From contig JAUHWH010000002.1 in the NCBI GenBank assembly GCA_030424715.1, positions 211,080 through 275,079 on the forward strand: 64,000 nucleotides of DNA. The letters are read 5' to 3'. A program made the translations under genes and the position numbers. Origin of the DNA: Bdellovibrionia bacterium. GTDB taxonomy: Bacteria > Bdellovibrionota > Bdellovibrionia > Bdellovibrionales > JAGQZY01. Position 1 is the first letter of the stretch. Each line of letters opens with the position of its first letter. The notes under the pieces were generated by a model. The model worked only from the letters and a program-made list of their open reading frames with translations, was not told the origin of the DNA and ran no database searches. Below, one piece after another: positions 16,546 through 25,451 of the stretch.

Positions 16546-17601
16546 TTATCTCATCAGAACAGACCCCATGAAGTTTCTGGTGCTTTTATCTTTCATCTCG
16601 TAGAGAACGTGATCAGTCCAATAGTGGAGGGCGATATTGATTCCAAAATGGAAATACAAGAATGGCGCCAAATTGAGTTCGGCACCTCCCTCTAACTCTG
16701 TGGCTAGTCTCGTTGATGCAATGAAAAAACACAAAAAGAGGGTTATGATTATCGTAAACTTATGATTGGATTCAGCTCGAGCCTCAGGAGATAGAATGAT
16801 TTTTCTGTATACCAACACATACTCCATCGAATGGATAATTTTATTTGCGGCAAGCGCCACCGGGTTGAGATAAAAGAACGGAAAAGCCATCGATCGAAAC
16901 AAATAGAAACTCTTGGGATGCGACAGGCTCTGTAGGATCTTGGAGCTTTTAAAAATCACAAAGCCACTAACTAACAGGGAAAGAATCAAACTTCCAATCG
17001 CTAGGTCTGAAAAGTTCACGACTGTCGACGAAAATCTTGCGAAATAAAGGGGAAACACCATGATAGCAAAAAAATTAGCAACACTGATCAAATATCGCTC
17101 TTGCTTGGTCCAAGCTGCCCAAGTTCGCTTAGCCTGACCGGCGCTTTGATTCGCAATCTTAATGTTATACAAACTGGAGATACCAAACATTTGCTTGAAG
17201 TAGTGCCCTGTGGAGGCAAACGAAATTATAAAGTTACGCAAAAAGTGAAAGGCCGGAAAAAAATCCGACTCTTCACTAGAAAAATATTGGAACAGCACGA
17301 GCGGAGCAGAGATAAAAAACGCCACTGCCAATAGTTTTTTTGCATTTTTTCGCAAATTTTGAACAAAAACTATCGTTCTAATTCGTTTCACAACAAGGAG
17401 TAGTGAAAAGGATAGCCCACCATGAACACCACTAAGAATAATGGCGTAAACGGCAATGTTCTCGTAATCCGAAGGGTTCATTGCTGAACTAAAGAAGCAC
17501 ACAACCGTGAGGAAAAAACCGACACCAAGATTCAATTGATCGGCCATAGCGCCGAAAATAGTCGGGCTAGGTACTCCGTCTTTTATATCAGGAAAGTTCA
17601 T
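16546..17601 (-). CDS. Multi-pass membrane protein with histidine-rich ends of helices
   Basis: This 351-residue protein has about eight hydrophobic segments (for example LNLGVGFFLTVVCFF, IAVYAIILSGVHGGLSF, LLAVAFFISAPLVLFQYF, FIIIITLFLCFF-like near residue 300). His and Tyr residues cluster at helix ends: STGHYFKQMFGISSLYN in the middle and YFHFGINIALHYWTDHVLYEM near the C-terminus. This pattern recalls polytopic proteins where His residues bind heme or a metal, but no family can be named. It diverges from the HTTM gene with about 75 bases between the starts, so both may be controlled from the same region. I place it at the left edge of the oxidative gene cluster. Confidence 0.65.
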   Translation of the reverse strand: MNFPDIKDGVPSPTIFGAMADQLNLGVGFFLTVVCFFSSAMNPSDYENIAVYAIILSGVHGGLSFSLLLVVKRIRTIVFVQNLRKNAKKLLAVAFFISAPLVLFQYFSSEESDFFPAFHFLRNFIISFASTGHYFKQMFGISSLYNIKIANQSAGQAKRTWAAWTKQERYLISVANFFAIMVFPLYFARFSSTVVNFSDLAIGSLILSLLVSGFVIFKSSKILQSLSHPKSFYLFRSMAFPFFYLNPVALAANKIIHSMEYVLVYRKIILSPEARAESNHKFTIIITLFLCFFIASTRLATELEGGAELNLAPFLYFHFGINIALHYWTDHVLYEMKDKSTRNFMGSVLMR

Positions 17602-17675
17602 ATATCGTTTGCACCATTGTTTATTCTATTAATATAATAACAGACACTCTCAACGAAATCTATTTTAGGTTGAAT

Positions 17676-19025
17676 ATGCTGCGATCCTTTCTCCAGTCCT
17701 CGCAAAGGGGCATAGAAAACAGTTTCACCCTCTCTAGCAAGAGTTTGAGCCTGATGAGGATATCTCTAGGACTCTCTATTCTCGTCCACTCTTATTATCT
17801 GCTGCAAAAAGTAAAATTATTTTATACTGACAGTGGATTACTACCTCGACAAATCGATGTGCCTTTTAAATTTGAATACCTCCCTGGGCTCAGTCACCTA
17901 AGTGGCAATGCCGGTTGGCAGTATGTTCTCGTGTTTTTACTTAGCGCAGGTGCCGCGAGTCTCCTCGTCGGCTATAGGCCGAAGCTGTCATGCTTCCTCT
18001 GCTGGATTATATTAATTGCTTTTTCAGCGCGCGCGCCCATCCTAGCCTATGGCGTCGATCGCTATATTATTCTTGTTCTTTTCTGGTCTTTTTTTCTCCC
18101 GCTGACTGAACACTATTCACTAGGAAGGGCCAGCAGTGAAAACAGAAACGTTCAGTCTCTCGCTTGCGCAGGACTGATCGGGCAGATTTCTTTGATTATG
18201 ATTTTTTCTGGTCTGAACAAAACAAATCCCTCTTGGATGGATGGTTCTTTTCTTCAAAAACAATTTGATTTTTTTATGACATCCAGACCAATGGGTGACC
18301 TCTTACTTTCCTACCCGACTCTCTTAGCGCTCATAACCAAATCCGTGAAATGGGGCCAAATTCTTAGCGGAACCCTTCTCCTCATTCCTCGGGCCCGCAA
18401 TATAGCAATTTTTGGCATTGCTCTTATGCATATCTCATTTGCAGCATCCATGCGCCTAGTGGTCTTTCCTATCATTGGCCTAACATCATTAGTTGGCCTC
18501 ATAAAGATAAAGGGCCCAATTCTTAAAATGGAGATAGGCCGGAAAACAAAAATGTTTATTCGAGCCTGCCTCCTCTATATAGTGCTTGCGAACCTCAGCA
18601 TGCTTTACACAGAAAGTTTAAAGCCCCTTGGGTACCTTGAGTTTTTTGGCAGAACCCTTGCTCTGAATCAACAGTGGCATATGTTCGGACACAAAGTGAA
18701 CCGGTCTGGATGGTATTACGCGGAGGCTATCAAAAATGGACAAGCCACGCCGCTGTGGCAAAGCCCCCCGCTAGAAAAGCTGAACAATCAAAACCGATAC
18801 CATTTTTTTGTTCCCACATTTTCGTTTTTATACTTTATGCGCCTGAGCCGCCCTTTTTTTGAAAAGGCACAGAATCGATTCACCGATTTCCTTTGTGAAA
18901 GGCATCAGAACAAAAATTATGAGAAAGTGAGGCTCTATTATTTAGAGGAATCGATGACGGCCGATGATTTTAGAAGAGTTCGCCCCCCGCCTCTCGCCGT
19001 CTCATATTGTGACAATAAAGAGTAA
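17676..19025 (+). CDS. HTTM-domain membrane protein (vitamin K gamma-carboxylase-like)
   Basis: The 449-residue polytopic protein shows the HTTM (horizontally transferred transmembrane) pattern. The first membrane segment is SLMRISLGLSILVHSYYLL, followed by LFYTDSGLLPR. Further hydrophobic segments include YVLVFLLSAGAASLLVGY and AYGVDRYIILVLFWSFFLPL, with ISLIMIFSGLNKTNPSWMDG later on. The C-terminal 120 residues are soluble and basic (WHMFGHKVNRSGWYYAEAI). HTTM proteins are related to gamma-glutamyl carboxylase, but most bacterial members have no proven reaction. The start at ATG 17676 follows AGG by seven bases; a TTG lies two codons earlier. It diverges from a His-rich membrane protein and precedes the small-enzyme operon. 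Confidence 0.8.
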   Translation: MLRSFLQSSQRGIENSFTLSSKSLSLMRISLGLSILVHSYYLLQKVKLFYTDSGLLPRQIDVPFKFEYLPGLSHLSGNAGWQYVLVFLLSAGAASLLVGYRPKLSCFLCWIILIAFSARAPILAYGVDRYIILVLFWSFFLPLTEHYSLGRASSENRNVQSLACAGLIGQISLIMIFSGLNKTNPSWMDGSFLQKQFDFFMTSRPMGDLLLSYPTLLALITKSVKWGQILSGTLLLIPRARNIAIFGIALMHISFAASMRLVVFPIIGLTSLVGLIKIKGPILKMEIGRKTKMFIRACLLYIVLANLSMLYTESLKPLGYLEFFGRTLALNQQWHMFGHKVNRSGWYYAEAIKNGQATPLWQSPPLEKLNNQNRYHFFVPTFSFLYFMRLSRPFFEKAQNRFTDFLCERHQNKNYEKVRLYYLEESMTADDFRRVRPPPLAVSYCDNKE

Positions 19026-19127
19026 ACAAGACTTTGGTCCCGCGTGGTGAGTTAAATTGAGACTTACCGTGCAGGAAGACTTCTCATTGACCGGACCTTG
19101 AAATATGATGGAAGAAAGGGGAATGTG

Positions 19128-19688
19128 TTGCATAAACGTCATTTTTTAAAGCACATAGCGATTTTTTTAGCGGGCTCGTCCGCCGGCCTCACCTCGGAAA
19201 GCGGTCTCGCATTATTGCGCAACCTCCCATCCTTGACTGGCCCACAAGAAGGCAAGGCCTTCCTGACCAAAAGGACTCTCTGGATTAACGACACCGAGAA
19301 AAACGCTACTTTTGTAAACAACTACCTGAGTAATTGCCAATTTCAAATGAGATCTCAACTCGCCAATATGCCCGGGAATTTTTGGAAAAGCCATGGGGAC
19401 TCAATACGTTATGCCCGTGACACTAAAAACCTTCTCTTTCGAGCGAAAGTCCAGAGACGATCGAGAAATGTTATTGAGATAGTCAATTTATGGTCTTCCC
19501 AGCAGTTCTATCGCCAATCCTATCAACAATGTAATGGACAGTTCTTCACTCGGCAGCTCTCTCAGATTGGTTTTTCTTCGAGAATTGTGGGACACTCAGT
19601 CAGCCTCTCCTGGGCCCAAACCCACTTACCCTTTTACGCAGGTTTGGATCCCAGCACCATTGAAATTAATCAATTGGATAAGGCCTAA
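19128..19688 (+). CDS. Exported small alpha/beta protein, paralogue of the 27942 gene
   Basis: This protein of about 186 residues starts at TTG six bases after AAGGGG (GTG at 19125 is the alternative). Residues 2-25 (HKRHFLKHIAIFLAGSSAGL) form a signal-like segment; KRHFLK resembles a Tat motif with Lys in place of the first Arg. The remaining 140 residues match the protein at 27942-28397 by eye: NNY, MRS, MPGNFW, LLFRAK, then the VIEIVNLWSS and QQCNGQFF blocks. The predicted order is helix-strand-strand-helix, as in dimeric ferredoxin-like barrels of the antibiotic-biosynthesis-monooxygenase type, but no catalytic residues are known. I do not recognise a named family. It heads the left module of the oxidative cluster. 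Confidence 0.65.
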   Translation: MHKRHFLKHIAIFLAGSSAGLTSESGLALLRNLPSLTGPQEGKAFLTKRTLWINDTEKNATFVNNYLSNCQFQMRSQLANMPGNFWKSHGDSIRYARDTKNLLFRAKVQRRSRNVIEIVNLWSSQQFYRQSYQQCNGQFFTRQLSQIGFSSRIVGHSVSLSWAQTHLPFYAGLDPSTIEINQLDKA

Positions 19689-19758
19689 TTTCTTCGCCAC
19701 CACCTACGCTGTGCGTCTTTGGTGATCACAAACGGACTCCGTGGTACTACTCTCTACC

Positions 19759-20031
19759 ATGCCATCAGATTTTGATAAATTTCTCGATAACCAAACTTTC
19801 GAATGGCAGGGCAAAACCTTTCGCCTCTCGGGGGATCTATTCTCAATGCTCCATCATTGGCATTTCGGGACATCGACAGAGTATTATCGCAGTCCAAATA
19901 AACAGCTCATTCTGCCCGACGTCGACGGAAAGCTAGTAAAGATAACCGATCTGGGGGCCGCCCTAGACAAAGCCTTTCATAGATACAACGAACTCTCCTG
20001 CCGAGCCTACGAAAAGGACATGAAAAAGTGA
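19759..20031 (+). CDS. Small protein of unknown function in the oxidative cluster
   Basis: The 90-residue protein (ATG 19759) has no signal peptide or membrane segment. It contains a beta-turn-rich start (QTFEWQGKTFRLSG), a His-rich segment (FSMLHHWHFG) and a C-terminal helix (LGAALDKAFHRYNELSC). Its stop overlaps the GTG of the Asp-hydroxylase-like gene by four bases, so the two are translationally coupled. Possible roles are a carrier or substrate protein for the oxygenases, a small subunit of one of them, or a metallochaperone. None has direct support. I recognise no family. Confidence 0.6.
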   Translation: MPSDFDKFLDNQTFEWQGKTFRLSGDLFSMLHHWHFGTSTEYYRSPNKQLILPDVDGKLVKITDLGAALDKAFHRYNELSCRAYEKDMKK

Positions 20032-20672
20032 GCCGCGGCGAATTTGTAAGCTCAAAGCGAAGTCGCGTCCAAGGAACTGGCCCTGACCGAAAGTTTTTGC
20101 CCGACTATCAATGGGTCATGGCTCTGCCACCCAAAGTCATCGCCGAAATCAAAGCTTTGACGACCGCACCAGATTTCAAGAACGACATCTATGGCGACTC
20201 TTATAGCGTATCGAAGTTCTGTGATTTACGTCGAAAAATCCCACAACACCACGCCAACTTTCTCCTGCAAAAACCCAACGATTCTGATCGAGGCATGGAC
20301 CAGAAGCAGTATAAGACCTGGGACAGCAAGTGCCGTAACGGTGCGATCCAGGCTTTTTTCTCAAACTACTTTCCTAATTCATATCGAGCGAGGATAGCCA
20401 TTCTACCTCCCAATTCGGAAATTGATTGGCACATCGACATGAACACGAAAGTAAGCTGTCGGCTGCACGCCCTCATTGAAAACAAAGACTTTGTTTTTGA
20501 AATTGATCGTAAAGGAACTATTAAGCAAATTCCATTCGAGCCTGGACAGATCTTTTTCACAAATACAGCTTACCCTCATCGCGTGTACAATCGGACAGAT
20601 AGACCGAGAGTCAGTTTGCTATTTGATATTGATTTTGAAGACATTTCGCATCTCTTAAGAGTGGTGCCATGA
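20028..20672 (+). CDS. Aspartyl/asparaginyl beta-hydroxylase-like Fe/2OG oxygenase 1
   Basis: The 214-residue protein starts with GTG, overlapping the previous stop (GTGA). The C-terminal half fits the Asp_Arg_Hydrox domain: LPPNSEIDWHID carries the HxD iron ligands, TAYPHRVYN the distal His, and DRPRVSLLFDID the Arg that binds 2-oxoglutarate. The N-terminal half (residues 1-110) is variable, with one Cys pair (KFCDLR, SKCRNG). Family members hydroxylate Asp or Asn in proteins or free amino acids and peptides. Substrate is unknown. It is translationally coupled to a small protein upstream and to a GNAT-like gene downstream, and a second, distant relative lies at 26305. Confidence 0.8.
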   Translation: MSRGEFVSSKRSRVQGTGPDRKFLPDYQWVMALPPKVIAEIKALTTAPDFKNDIYGDSYSVSKFCDLRRKIPQHHANFLLQKPNDSDRGMDQKQYKTWDSKCRNGAIQAFFSNYFPNSYRARIAILPPNSEIDWHIDMNTKVSCRLHALIENKDFVFEIDRKGTIKQIPFEPGQIFFTNTAYPHRVYNRTDRPRVSLLFDIDFEDISHLLRVVP

Positions 20673-21286
20673 AGTTCGTAAAACGACCAAACTATGATTT
20701 TTCCGTAATGACTCTCGATACTATCGACCGCTGGAAGGGAGACTTCGAGACGGTCCGGCAAAACATACTAGCTCAAAAAAACGAAACTCGTAAAAAAAAC
20801 TACTCACTCGAAAGGTTAAACATTAGCGAGCAAGAAGAAGTGACTGTCCTTTATCGGAACTATGCCTTAGTCGCATTCTCCACCCTCTACCGCCGAGATT
20901 TTTACCCACCCGGTGTATCTCGTGTCTTAAATCGAATGTGGAAAGATCAAAGCATTCGCAATATCGAAAAGCCCTTTCATCTTGTTTCAAAACTGATGCT
21001 CGATCAGCAACTCGACGTGGCTCGGCAGCTCGATAAAAAAGCCGTCTTCATTTCAACAGAGGGGGTCCGAGGCCGCTGGCTACAAGAATGGGTCAAGCAA
21101 GCCAATCAAGCCGGCATGGCCTGGAAAGCCATTCCAGGCAAGTGTCATGTTGCGCCCGGAAATCACATTAGTTGCTGGCAAAATGTTGCCGTTTTTGTGA
21201 TTGACCCCGGCCATGACGTTAGATTTGACACTATCTCCGACAAAGAATGGAAGAAGATGAGAAACCTGGGAGAACGTAGTGCCTAA
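20669..21286 (+). CDS. GNAT-like protein (possible N-acyltransferase)
   Basis: This 205-residue soluble protein overlaps its upstream neighbour by four bases (ATGA) and the desaturase by eight. The middle part (YRNYALVAFSTLYRR, then FYPPGVSRVLNRMW, then LVSKLMLDQQLDVARQLD) resembles GNAT-fold acetyltransferases found in marine phages and bacteria, where a beta-bulge and helix bind acyl-CoA. The similarity is at pattern level only; the Q/R-x-x-G-x-G/A loop of classical GNATs is not evident. It might acylate the product of the hydroxylase, or be a divergent member without catalysis. It belongs to the left module of the cluster. Confidence 0.5.
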   Translation: MKFVKRPNYDFSVMTLDTIDRWKGDFETVRQNILAQKNETRKKNYSLERLNISEQEEVTVLYRNYALVAFSTLYRRDFYPPGVSRVLNRMWKDQSIRNIEKPFHLVSKLMLDQQLDVARQLDKKAVFISTEGVRGRWLQEWVKQANQAGMAWKAIPGKCHVAPGNHISCWQNVAVFVIDPGHDVRFDTISDKEWKKMRNLGERSA

Positions 21287-22028
21287 ATTTTCCAACTCTA
21301 ACAAACTACGTATTGTCCATTTATTGAATCACCTCGCCCTTGCATACGGTCTTGTCGCTGGCGAATGGTGGATGTGGCTGGCGGCATTTTTTGTCTGGAA
21401 CCTAATAGGGTCATTTGGAATTTCCATTGGATATCATAGACTTCTATCCCATAAAAGTTTCCGAACTTCGCTCTGGTTAACCAACCTATTTTCATTCATC
21501 GGTTGCCTGGCAACCGGCGGTTCACCTCTGTCGTGGGTTGGTAGCCACCGCCTTCATCATGCAAGTCCTGACGGGAAACTTGACCCTCACTCCCCGATCC
21601 AGAAGGGGTACCTCCCAATCTACTTGCATTTCTGGGGCAACGTCATAATTCCCCGTAGACACATCCGCGACCTTCTTAAGTCACCTTTCCAGCGCTTTCT
21701 GCATCGACACTATTTTAAGATTCTTGTGCTGTGGGCGGCCCTGCTCTACCTATGGGATCCACTTATTGGTGTTTTTGTCTACAGTGTCCCCGCCGTTTTT
21801 GCTTTCCATGCTTTTGGAATGATAAATACGCTCTGTCACAAGTTCGGATACCGAAACTTCGAGGTTAAAGACACATCAACTAACAATTGGTTTGTCAACA
21901 TTTGGACATGTGGTGAAGGCTGGCACAATAACCATCATAAAAACCCGTCATCATATCGAATTGGGCTCAAACGTTATGAGTTTGATTTGTCGGCATTCTT
22001 GATTGAGGCTCTAAGATTGCGCTCTTAA
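21279..22028 (+). CDS. Acyl-CoA (delta-9 type) fatty-acid desaturase
   Basis: This 249-residue membrane di-iron enzyme has the three His boxes of acyl-CoA desaturases: GYHRLLSH near residue 52, SHRLHHASPD near residue 89 and EGWHNNHH near residue 212, plus extra His in CHKFG. Four hydrophobic segments surround them. It inserts a cis double bond into an acyl chain at the inner membrane, using O2 and reduced ferredoxin or cytochrome b5-type donors. It is shorter than most relatives (about 300-380 aa), lacking N- and C-terminal extensions. The GTG start overlaps the GNAT-like gene, and its stop overlaps the convergent hydroxylase gene end by 18 bases. Confidence 0.93.
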   Translation: MPKFSNSNKLRIVHLLNHLALAYGLVAGEWWMWLAAFFVWNLIGSFGISIGYHRLLSHKSFRTSLWLTNLFSFIGCLATGGSPLSWVGSHRLHHASPDGKLDPHSPIQKGYLPIYLHFWGNVIIPRRHIRDLLKSPFQRFLHRHYFKILVLWAALLYLWDPLIGVFVYSVPAVFAFHAFGMINTLCHKFGYRNFEVKDTSTNNWFVNIWTCGEGWHNNHHKNPSSYRIGLKRYEFDLSAFLIEALRLRS

Positions 22029-22880
22029 AACTTTTTGGATCGGTTGACGAATGAGGTCTCCGTAGTTGACTAACCCTTCAGAAGCATCATCCTCTCGGAT
22101 ACCCAACTGAAGTGATTGCTCACGCTCCGGCACATATAACGTACCGAAAAAGGCATCCCAAAAAGAAAAAATAAAGCCAAAATTTTTCCCTTGATGGGCT
22201 GCCATTGTCGAGTGATGGATCTGGTGCATAGCTGGGCTAACAAAAATATAGCTAAGCACGGGGCCAAACGATATATAAATATGGGAATGACGAAAATTAT
22301 TGAAAATATCATTTAGAGAATAAACGATAATCCAGGAGCCAACTCCGATTTCCACCGGCACTCCACTAACCACAAGAAGTGCTAAAGTCAAAAACTGTCC
22401 CAAAAATACGAAACTGTACAGAAAAATCAATTCTAGTGGGTGACTCCTCCCCCCTGTGAATGGCGAAAGGGTCAAAGCCGAGTGGTGCACTTTGTGAAAC
22501 GCCCAAAACGACGGAAGACGATGTCTAAGCCAGTGAGAGAAAAAACGAAAAAAATCATTGGTTACCAGCAAAACACCACCAGCGATAAAACTCTGCCCAA
22601 AAAGCAGACCAATAGTCGAATCAGAGACACCTTTACTCCCAGCCGCATGGGGTAGAAATTCATAAATTTCCCCCGGCCCCCAGAAGACAAAGGACAACAG
22701 AAAAAGCGAGATACACTTGTTTGTTCCAAACATGAGGCCATCAACGACAAAAGATTTTTGACGATATATTTTAGCAGGGAACAGCCTCTCTAAAAAGACT
22801 GGTACCGACTGGAAGCCTGATCTCTTCAGAACTAGAAGACCACCAAGTACAAGAAAAGATGCGACACCTAAAAGCGACAT
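22011..22880 (-). CDS. Sterol desaturase / fatty-acid hydroxylase superfamily membrane enzyme
   Basis: This 289-residue polytopic protein carries the His cluster of the superfamily: FSHWLRHRL (HxxxH), FHKVHHS (HxxHH), GRSHPLE, FRHSHI and AMHQIHHS. Members are di-iron membrane enzymes that hydroxylate or desaturate sterols, fatty acids or sphingoid bases, or cleave alkyl ethers. Substrate cannot be read from sequence. The ATG at 22880 is used because GGAG lies eight bases upstream; a TTG six codons earlier has no such site. It converges on the desaturase with overlapping ends. Together the pair supplies two lipid-oxidation steps at the membrane. Confidence 0.9.
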   Translation of the reverse strand: MSLLGVASFLVLGGLLVLKRSGFQSVPVFLERLFPAKIYRQKSFVVDGLMFGTNKCISLFLLSFVFWGPGEIYEFLPHAAGSKGVSDSTIGLLFGQSFIAGGVLLVTNDFFRFFSHWLRHRLPSFWAFHKVHHSALTLSPFTGGRSHPLELIFLYSFVFLGQFLTLALLVVSGVPVEIGVGSWIIVYSLNDIFNNFRHSHIYISFGPVLSYIFVSPAMHQIHHSTMAAHQGKNFGFIFSFWDAFFGTLYVPEREQSLQLGIREDDASEGLVNYGDLIRQPIQKVLRAQS

Positions 22881-23032
22881 AGAGCTACTCCAATTCAATT
22901 GTAATACGCTAACGGGGTGCCATTCAATATTTTTTTAGGTACCAATAAATTGGGCGGAGATGACTGAATTGACTCAGATAGGGTCTCATAACAAGACAGA
23001 GCTAGACTCAAGCTTGTGCTAACTCGTGAGGC

Positions 23033-24133
23033 CTATCTGGCACTTTGATAAAAGAACGACGCCTGGCCAAACCAACTTTTCAACTGCTCTTTGCTTATCT
23101 TTTTTTCCAAGATTTTTTGAAATATGGAGTTCGGGAACCTGCCTGAGTAATTTTTTGTCAATAAAGCTGATTTCTCTTTTTGCAAAGCTTGATGTTTTTG
23201 ATCTAGCAGAAGAATGATAAAGCCATTCTTGTAATCAATTTTTTGCTTCATCAGAAAATTCTGCTCGTCCTCGCCCAAGGTTTCAGTAACATAGTACTGA
23301 AATGCAAGATCACGAACAGCTTGCTTTTTCAGGTGTTTTTTATGCTTGTTCCGATACTTCTCAAACTCTTTTAGAATTTCAACTTGAGACAGACCTTGGA
23401 CCTTCTTCGAGAACAGTAACCCTCGATCGCCCCTTGCTCCCCCTAAACTAGAAAAACAGCTTTCAGCCTTTGCGAACTCACGTCCCTCCAAGTAAGAATA
23501 GCAGTTAACAGACTGAAGCTCAGGGCTTGGGCTTGTCAGAGTTTTAAATGTCGGGCGCAATTTTGAAATGCTCTCGGTGAGTCCAAACTGAAAAGCAAGG
23601 AAGAAAGCATCTTCCGGGAATCCATCTCCCTTATGGGGCTCAGACAATTCAATTAACTTTACTATGTTGTCCCGATTTTGAATAAGCATGTCGATATCGG
23701 CTTCGTTTTTAATTTTGCTCAGCATTTTACGACGCAAGACCTTTGAACTCCCGCCGTCCATTGTACCGATGATCTTATTCAACTGCGTGAGGGACTCGTC
23801 TAACCCGATAGAATCCAGAAGTTCGGCAAAGGTTTCAACCTTGAAGGAAGAGTGACCTGACATTTTTATGGCCTCGAACAAGAACAAAACACCCTTTCCT
23901 TCTTTATTGAATTTTTCAAGATAAACTCTTGTGTTTCGGGAGGTTGTGAGACGGCTGTCCATGCGGCCGTCCATTAGAATCCTCTTTTCTAGGACCTCTT
24001 TCTGCGAATCAGATGACATCTTTTCGAGGTTTTTAAAAAACAGTGGCTCTTGCGAAAAGAGTAGCACTAATTGCAAAATAACGATTATTTTAAGCACAGC
24101 TCTCCTTAAAATTGTATTGCTATACGATGTCAT
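23033..24133 (-). CDS. Exported or anchored helical protein of unknown function
   Basis: The 366-residue protein has a hydrophobic N-terminal segment (AVLKIIVILQLVLLFSQ), a signal peptide or anchor with a short basic lead, and then a nearly all-helical body rich in Lys, Glu and Leu. Helical pairs such as AFFLAFQFGLTESISKLRP and REFAKAESCFSSLGG look like solenoid (TPR-like) repeats. No catalytic motif is visible. It lies inside the oxidative cluster on the minus strand, divergent from the radical SAM gene with about 135 bases between the starts, but whether it belongs to the pathway is unclear. Confidence 0.65.
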   Translation of the reverse strand: MTSYSNTILRRAVLKIIVILQLVLLFSQEPLFFKNLEKMSSDSQKEVLEKRILMDGRMDSRLTTSRNTRVYLEKFNKEGKGVLFLFEAIKMSGHSSFKVETFAELLDSIGLDESLTQLNKIIGTMDGGSSKVLRRKMLSKIKNEADIDMLIQNRDNIVKLIELSEPHKGDGFPEDAFFLAFQFGLTESISKLRPTFKTLTSPSPELQSVNCYSYLEGREFAKAESCFSSLGGARGDRGLLFSKKVQGLSQVEILKEFEKYRNKHKKHLKKQAVRDLAFQYYVTETLGEDEQNFLMKQKIDYKNGFIILLLDQKHQALQKEKSALLTKNYSGRFPNSIFQKILEKKISKEQLKSWFGQASFFYQSAR

Positions 24134-24269
24134 ATTGTATGAGAATATGCAAAATTATAGGCGTCTCTTGCTATAAAAATTCGAAAATTGACAAGAGGCT
24201 CCCTCAAAAAGCTGTATTGCCCCGCGATCGACTTTAATCCAACGCTTGAGTGTATCTTTAGGCTTTTCA

Positions 24270-25451
24270 ATGGAAAATTCCTCAGGTATCTTTCTAAAAA
24301 TGAAGGCGACTGGAAAATATCATTGCAACTATTTCTGGAATCATGTCGCTATTGACTCGAGAGGAGCGATCCGGCCCTGCTGTCGATATCTCGACCAGGT
24401 ACCAGCCGGACAACTGAACGACGGCCTCGCGCCTGTTTTTAGTAATGCAAAATTTCAACAACTGCGCTCAAACTCGATGGACGGTCTTCAAATCCCAGGC
24501 TGCCAAACATGCTATGACGCTGACGCGGCTGAACTGCCGAGTTTAAGAACCTATGCAAACTCCAAAACGACGATGCCGCCCCATGGGAACATCACCGGCC
24601 ACTCGGGGGACATTGAAGACATTCACCTCTCCATCGGCAACTTGTGCAACTTGAAATGCACCATGTGCTCACCAAAGTACAGTCATCTCTGGGAGGCCGA
24701 TTATAAGAAGCTGGGGTGGTCAACGAAGTCGTTCACAAACCCTCATAAAGAAAAAATTGACTTCCCGGCTCTATTCACAAGCCTACCTAAGCTAAAAAGA
24801 CTGCGCATTGTCGGAGGTGAACCCTTGTTGTCTCTCCATCACGACAACTTACTGACCTCTTTACAAGAAAAGTACAAGCACTCCATCGCATTGGACTACT
24901 TCACCAACCTTACAAAAATGCCCTGCGAGAACACCCTGAAAGCATGGCAAAACATTGGCAACGTCGCCCTCAACTTAAGCATCGATGCCCATGGAGCCCT
25001 CAACGACTACATCCGCTATCCTTCAAAATGGAAAACCATAGCAAGCAACCTTGAAGGATTCATTGCCCTTGCCAAACGACACTCTTTTATAAAGATACAG
25101 GTACACACGACAGTTTCTATTTTGAACATTGTTCATCTGGCGAATCTAAGACATCACCTGGCTTCTATTTTTCGAAAGCATCGGCTACCACTCATACACA
25201 AAGAGGTCTTGATCCATCAACCCACTTTTCTCAGCGTAAAGCATATGCCGCAAAGACTTAAAAGGATGGTCATTCTGAACGAGTCCAATCCTGCAATCGT
25301 GCAGTTTGCCAAGCAGCATCTCGATGCTGAGCCGCAATGGGAGCCCCTTGTTTCTTATCTCGAAAGTATCGACAAACTCCGAACTCTAAAATCTTTTGAG
25401 GTCTTACCCCATCTTTTCAATTCTTCCGATATAGGGACTCAAGAGAAATGA
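24270..25451 (+). CDS. Twitch-domain radical SAM protein
   Basis: This protein of about 393 residues has the N-terminal twitch/SPASM-type cysteines (IRPCCRY and PGCQTCYDAD) expected to bind an auxiliary iron-sulfur cluster. The radical SAM core motif CNLKCTMC near residue 130 is followed by IVGGEPLL (SAM-binding GGE) and LSIDAHG. It should cleave SAM to a 5'-deoxyadenosyl radical. Twitch-type proteins of this layout occur in marine phages and bacteria without known products; many SPASM relatives modify peptides. The ATG at 24270 is chosen (a TTG at 24246 is possible). The stop overlaps the TauD-like gene by four bases, so these two enzymes are probably made together. Confidence 0.88.
   Translation: MENSSGIFLKMKATGKYHCNYFWNHVAIDSRGAIRPCCRYLDQVPAGQLNDGLAPVFSNAKFQQLRSNSMDGLQIPGCQTCYDADAAELPSLRTYANSKTTMPPHGNITGHSGDIEDIHLSIGNLCNLKCTMCSPKYSHLWEADYKKLGWSTKSFTNPHKEKIDFPALFTSLPKLKRLRIVGGEPLLSLHHDNLLTSLQEKYKHSIALDYFTNLTKMPCENTLKAWQNIGNVALNLSIDAHGALNDYIRYPSKWKTIASNLEGFIALAKRHSFIKIQVHTTVSILNIVHLANLRHHLASIFRKHRLPLIHKEVLIHQPTFLSVKHMPQRLKRMVILNESNPAIVQFAKQHLDAEPQWEPLVSYLESIDKLRTLKSFEVLPHLFNSSDIGTQEK

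Noticed and set aside
16353-16571. 72-codon plus-strand frame in the gap before the His-rich membrane protein
   Set aside because: No motif, no good ribosome-binding site and overlap with the convergent gene end.
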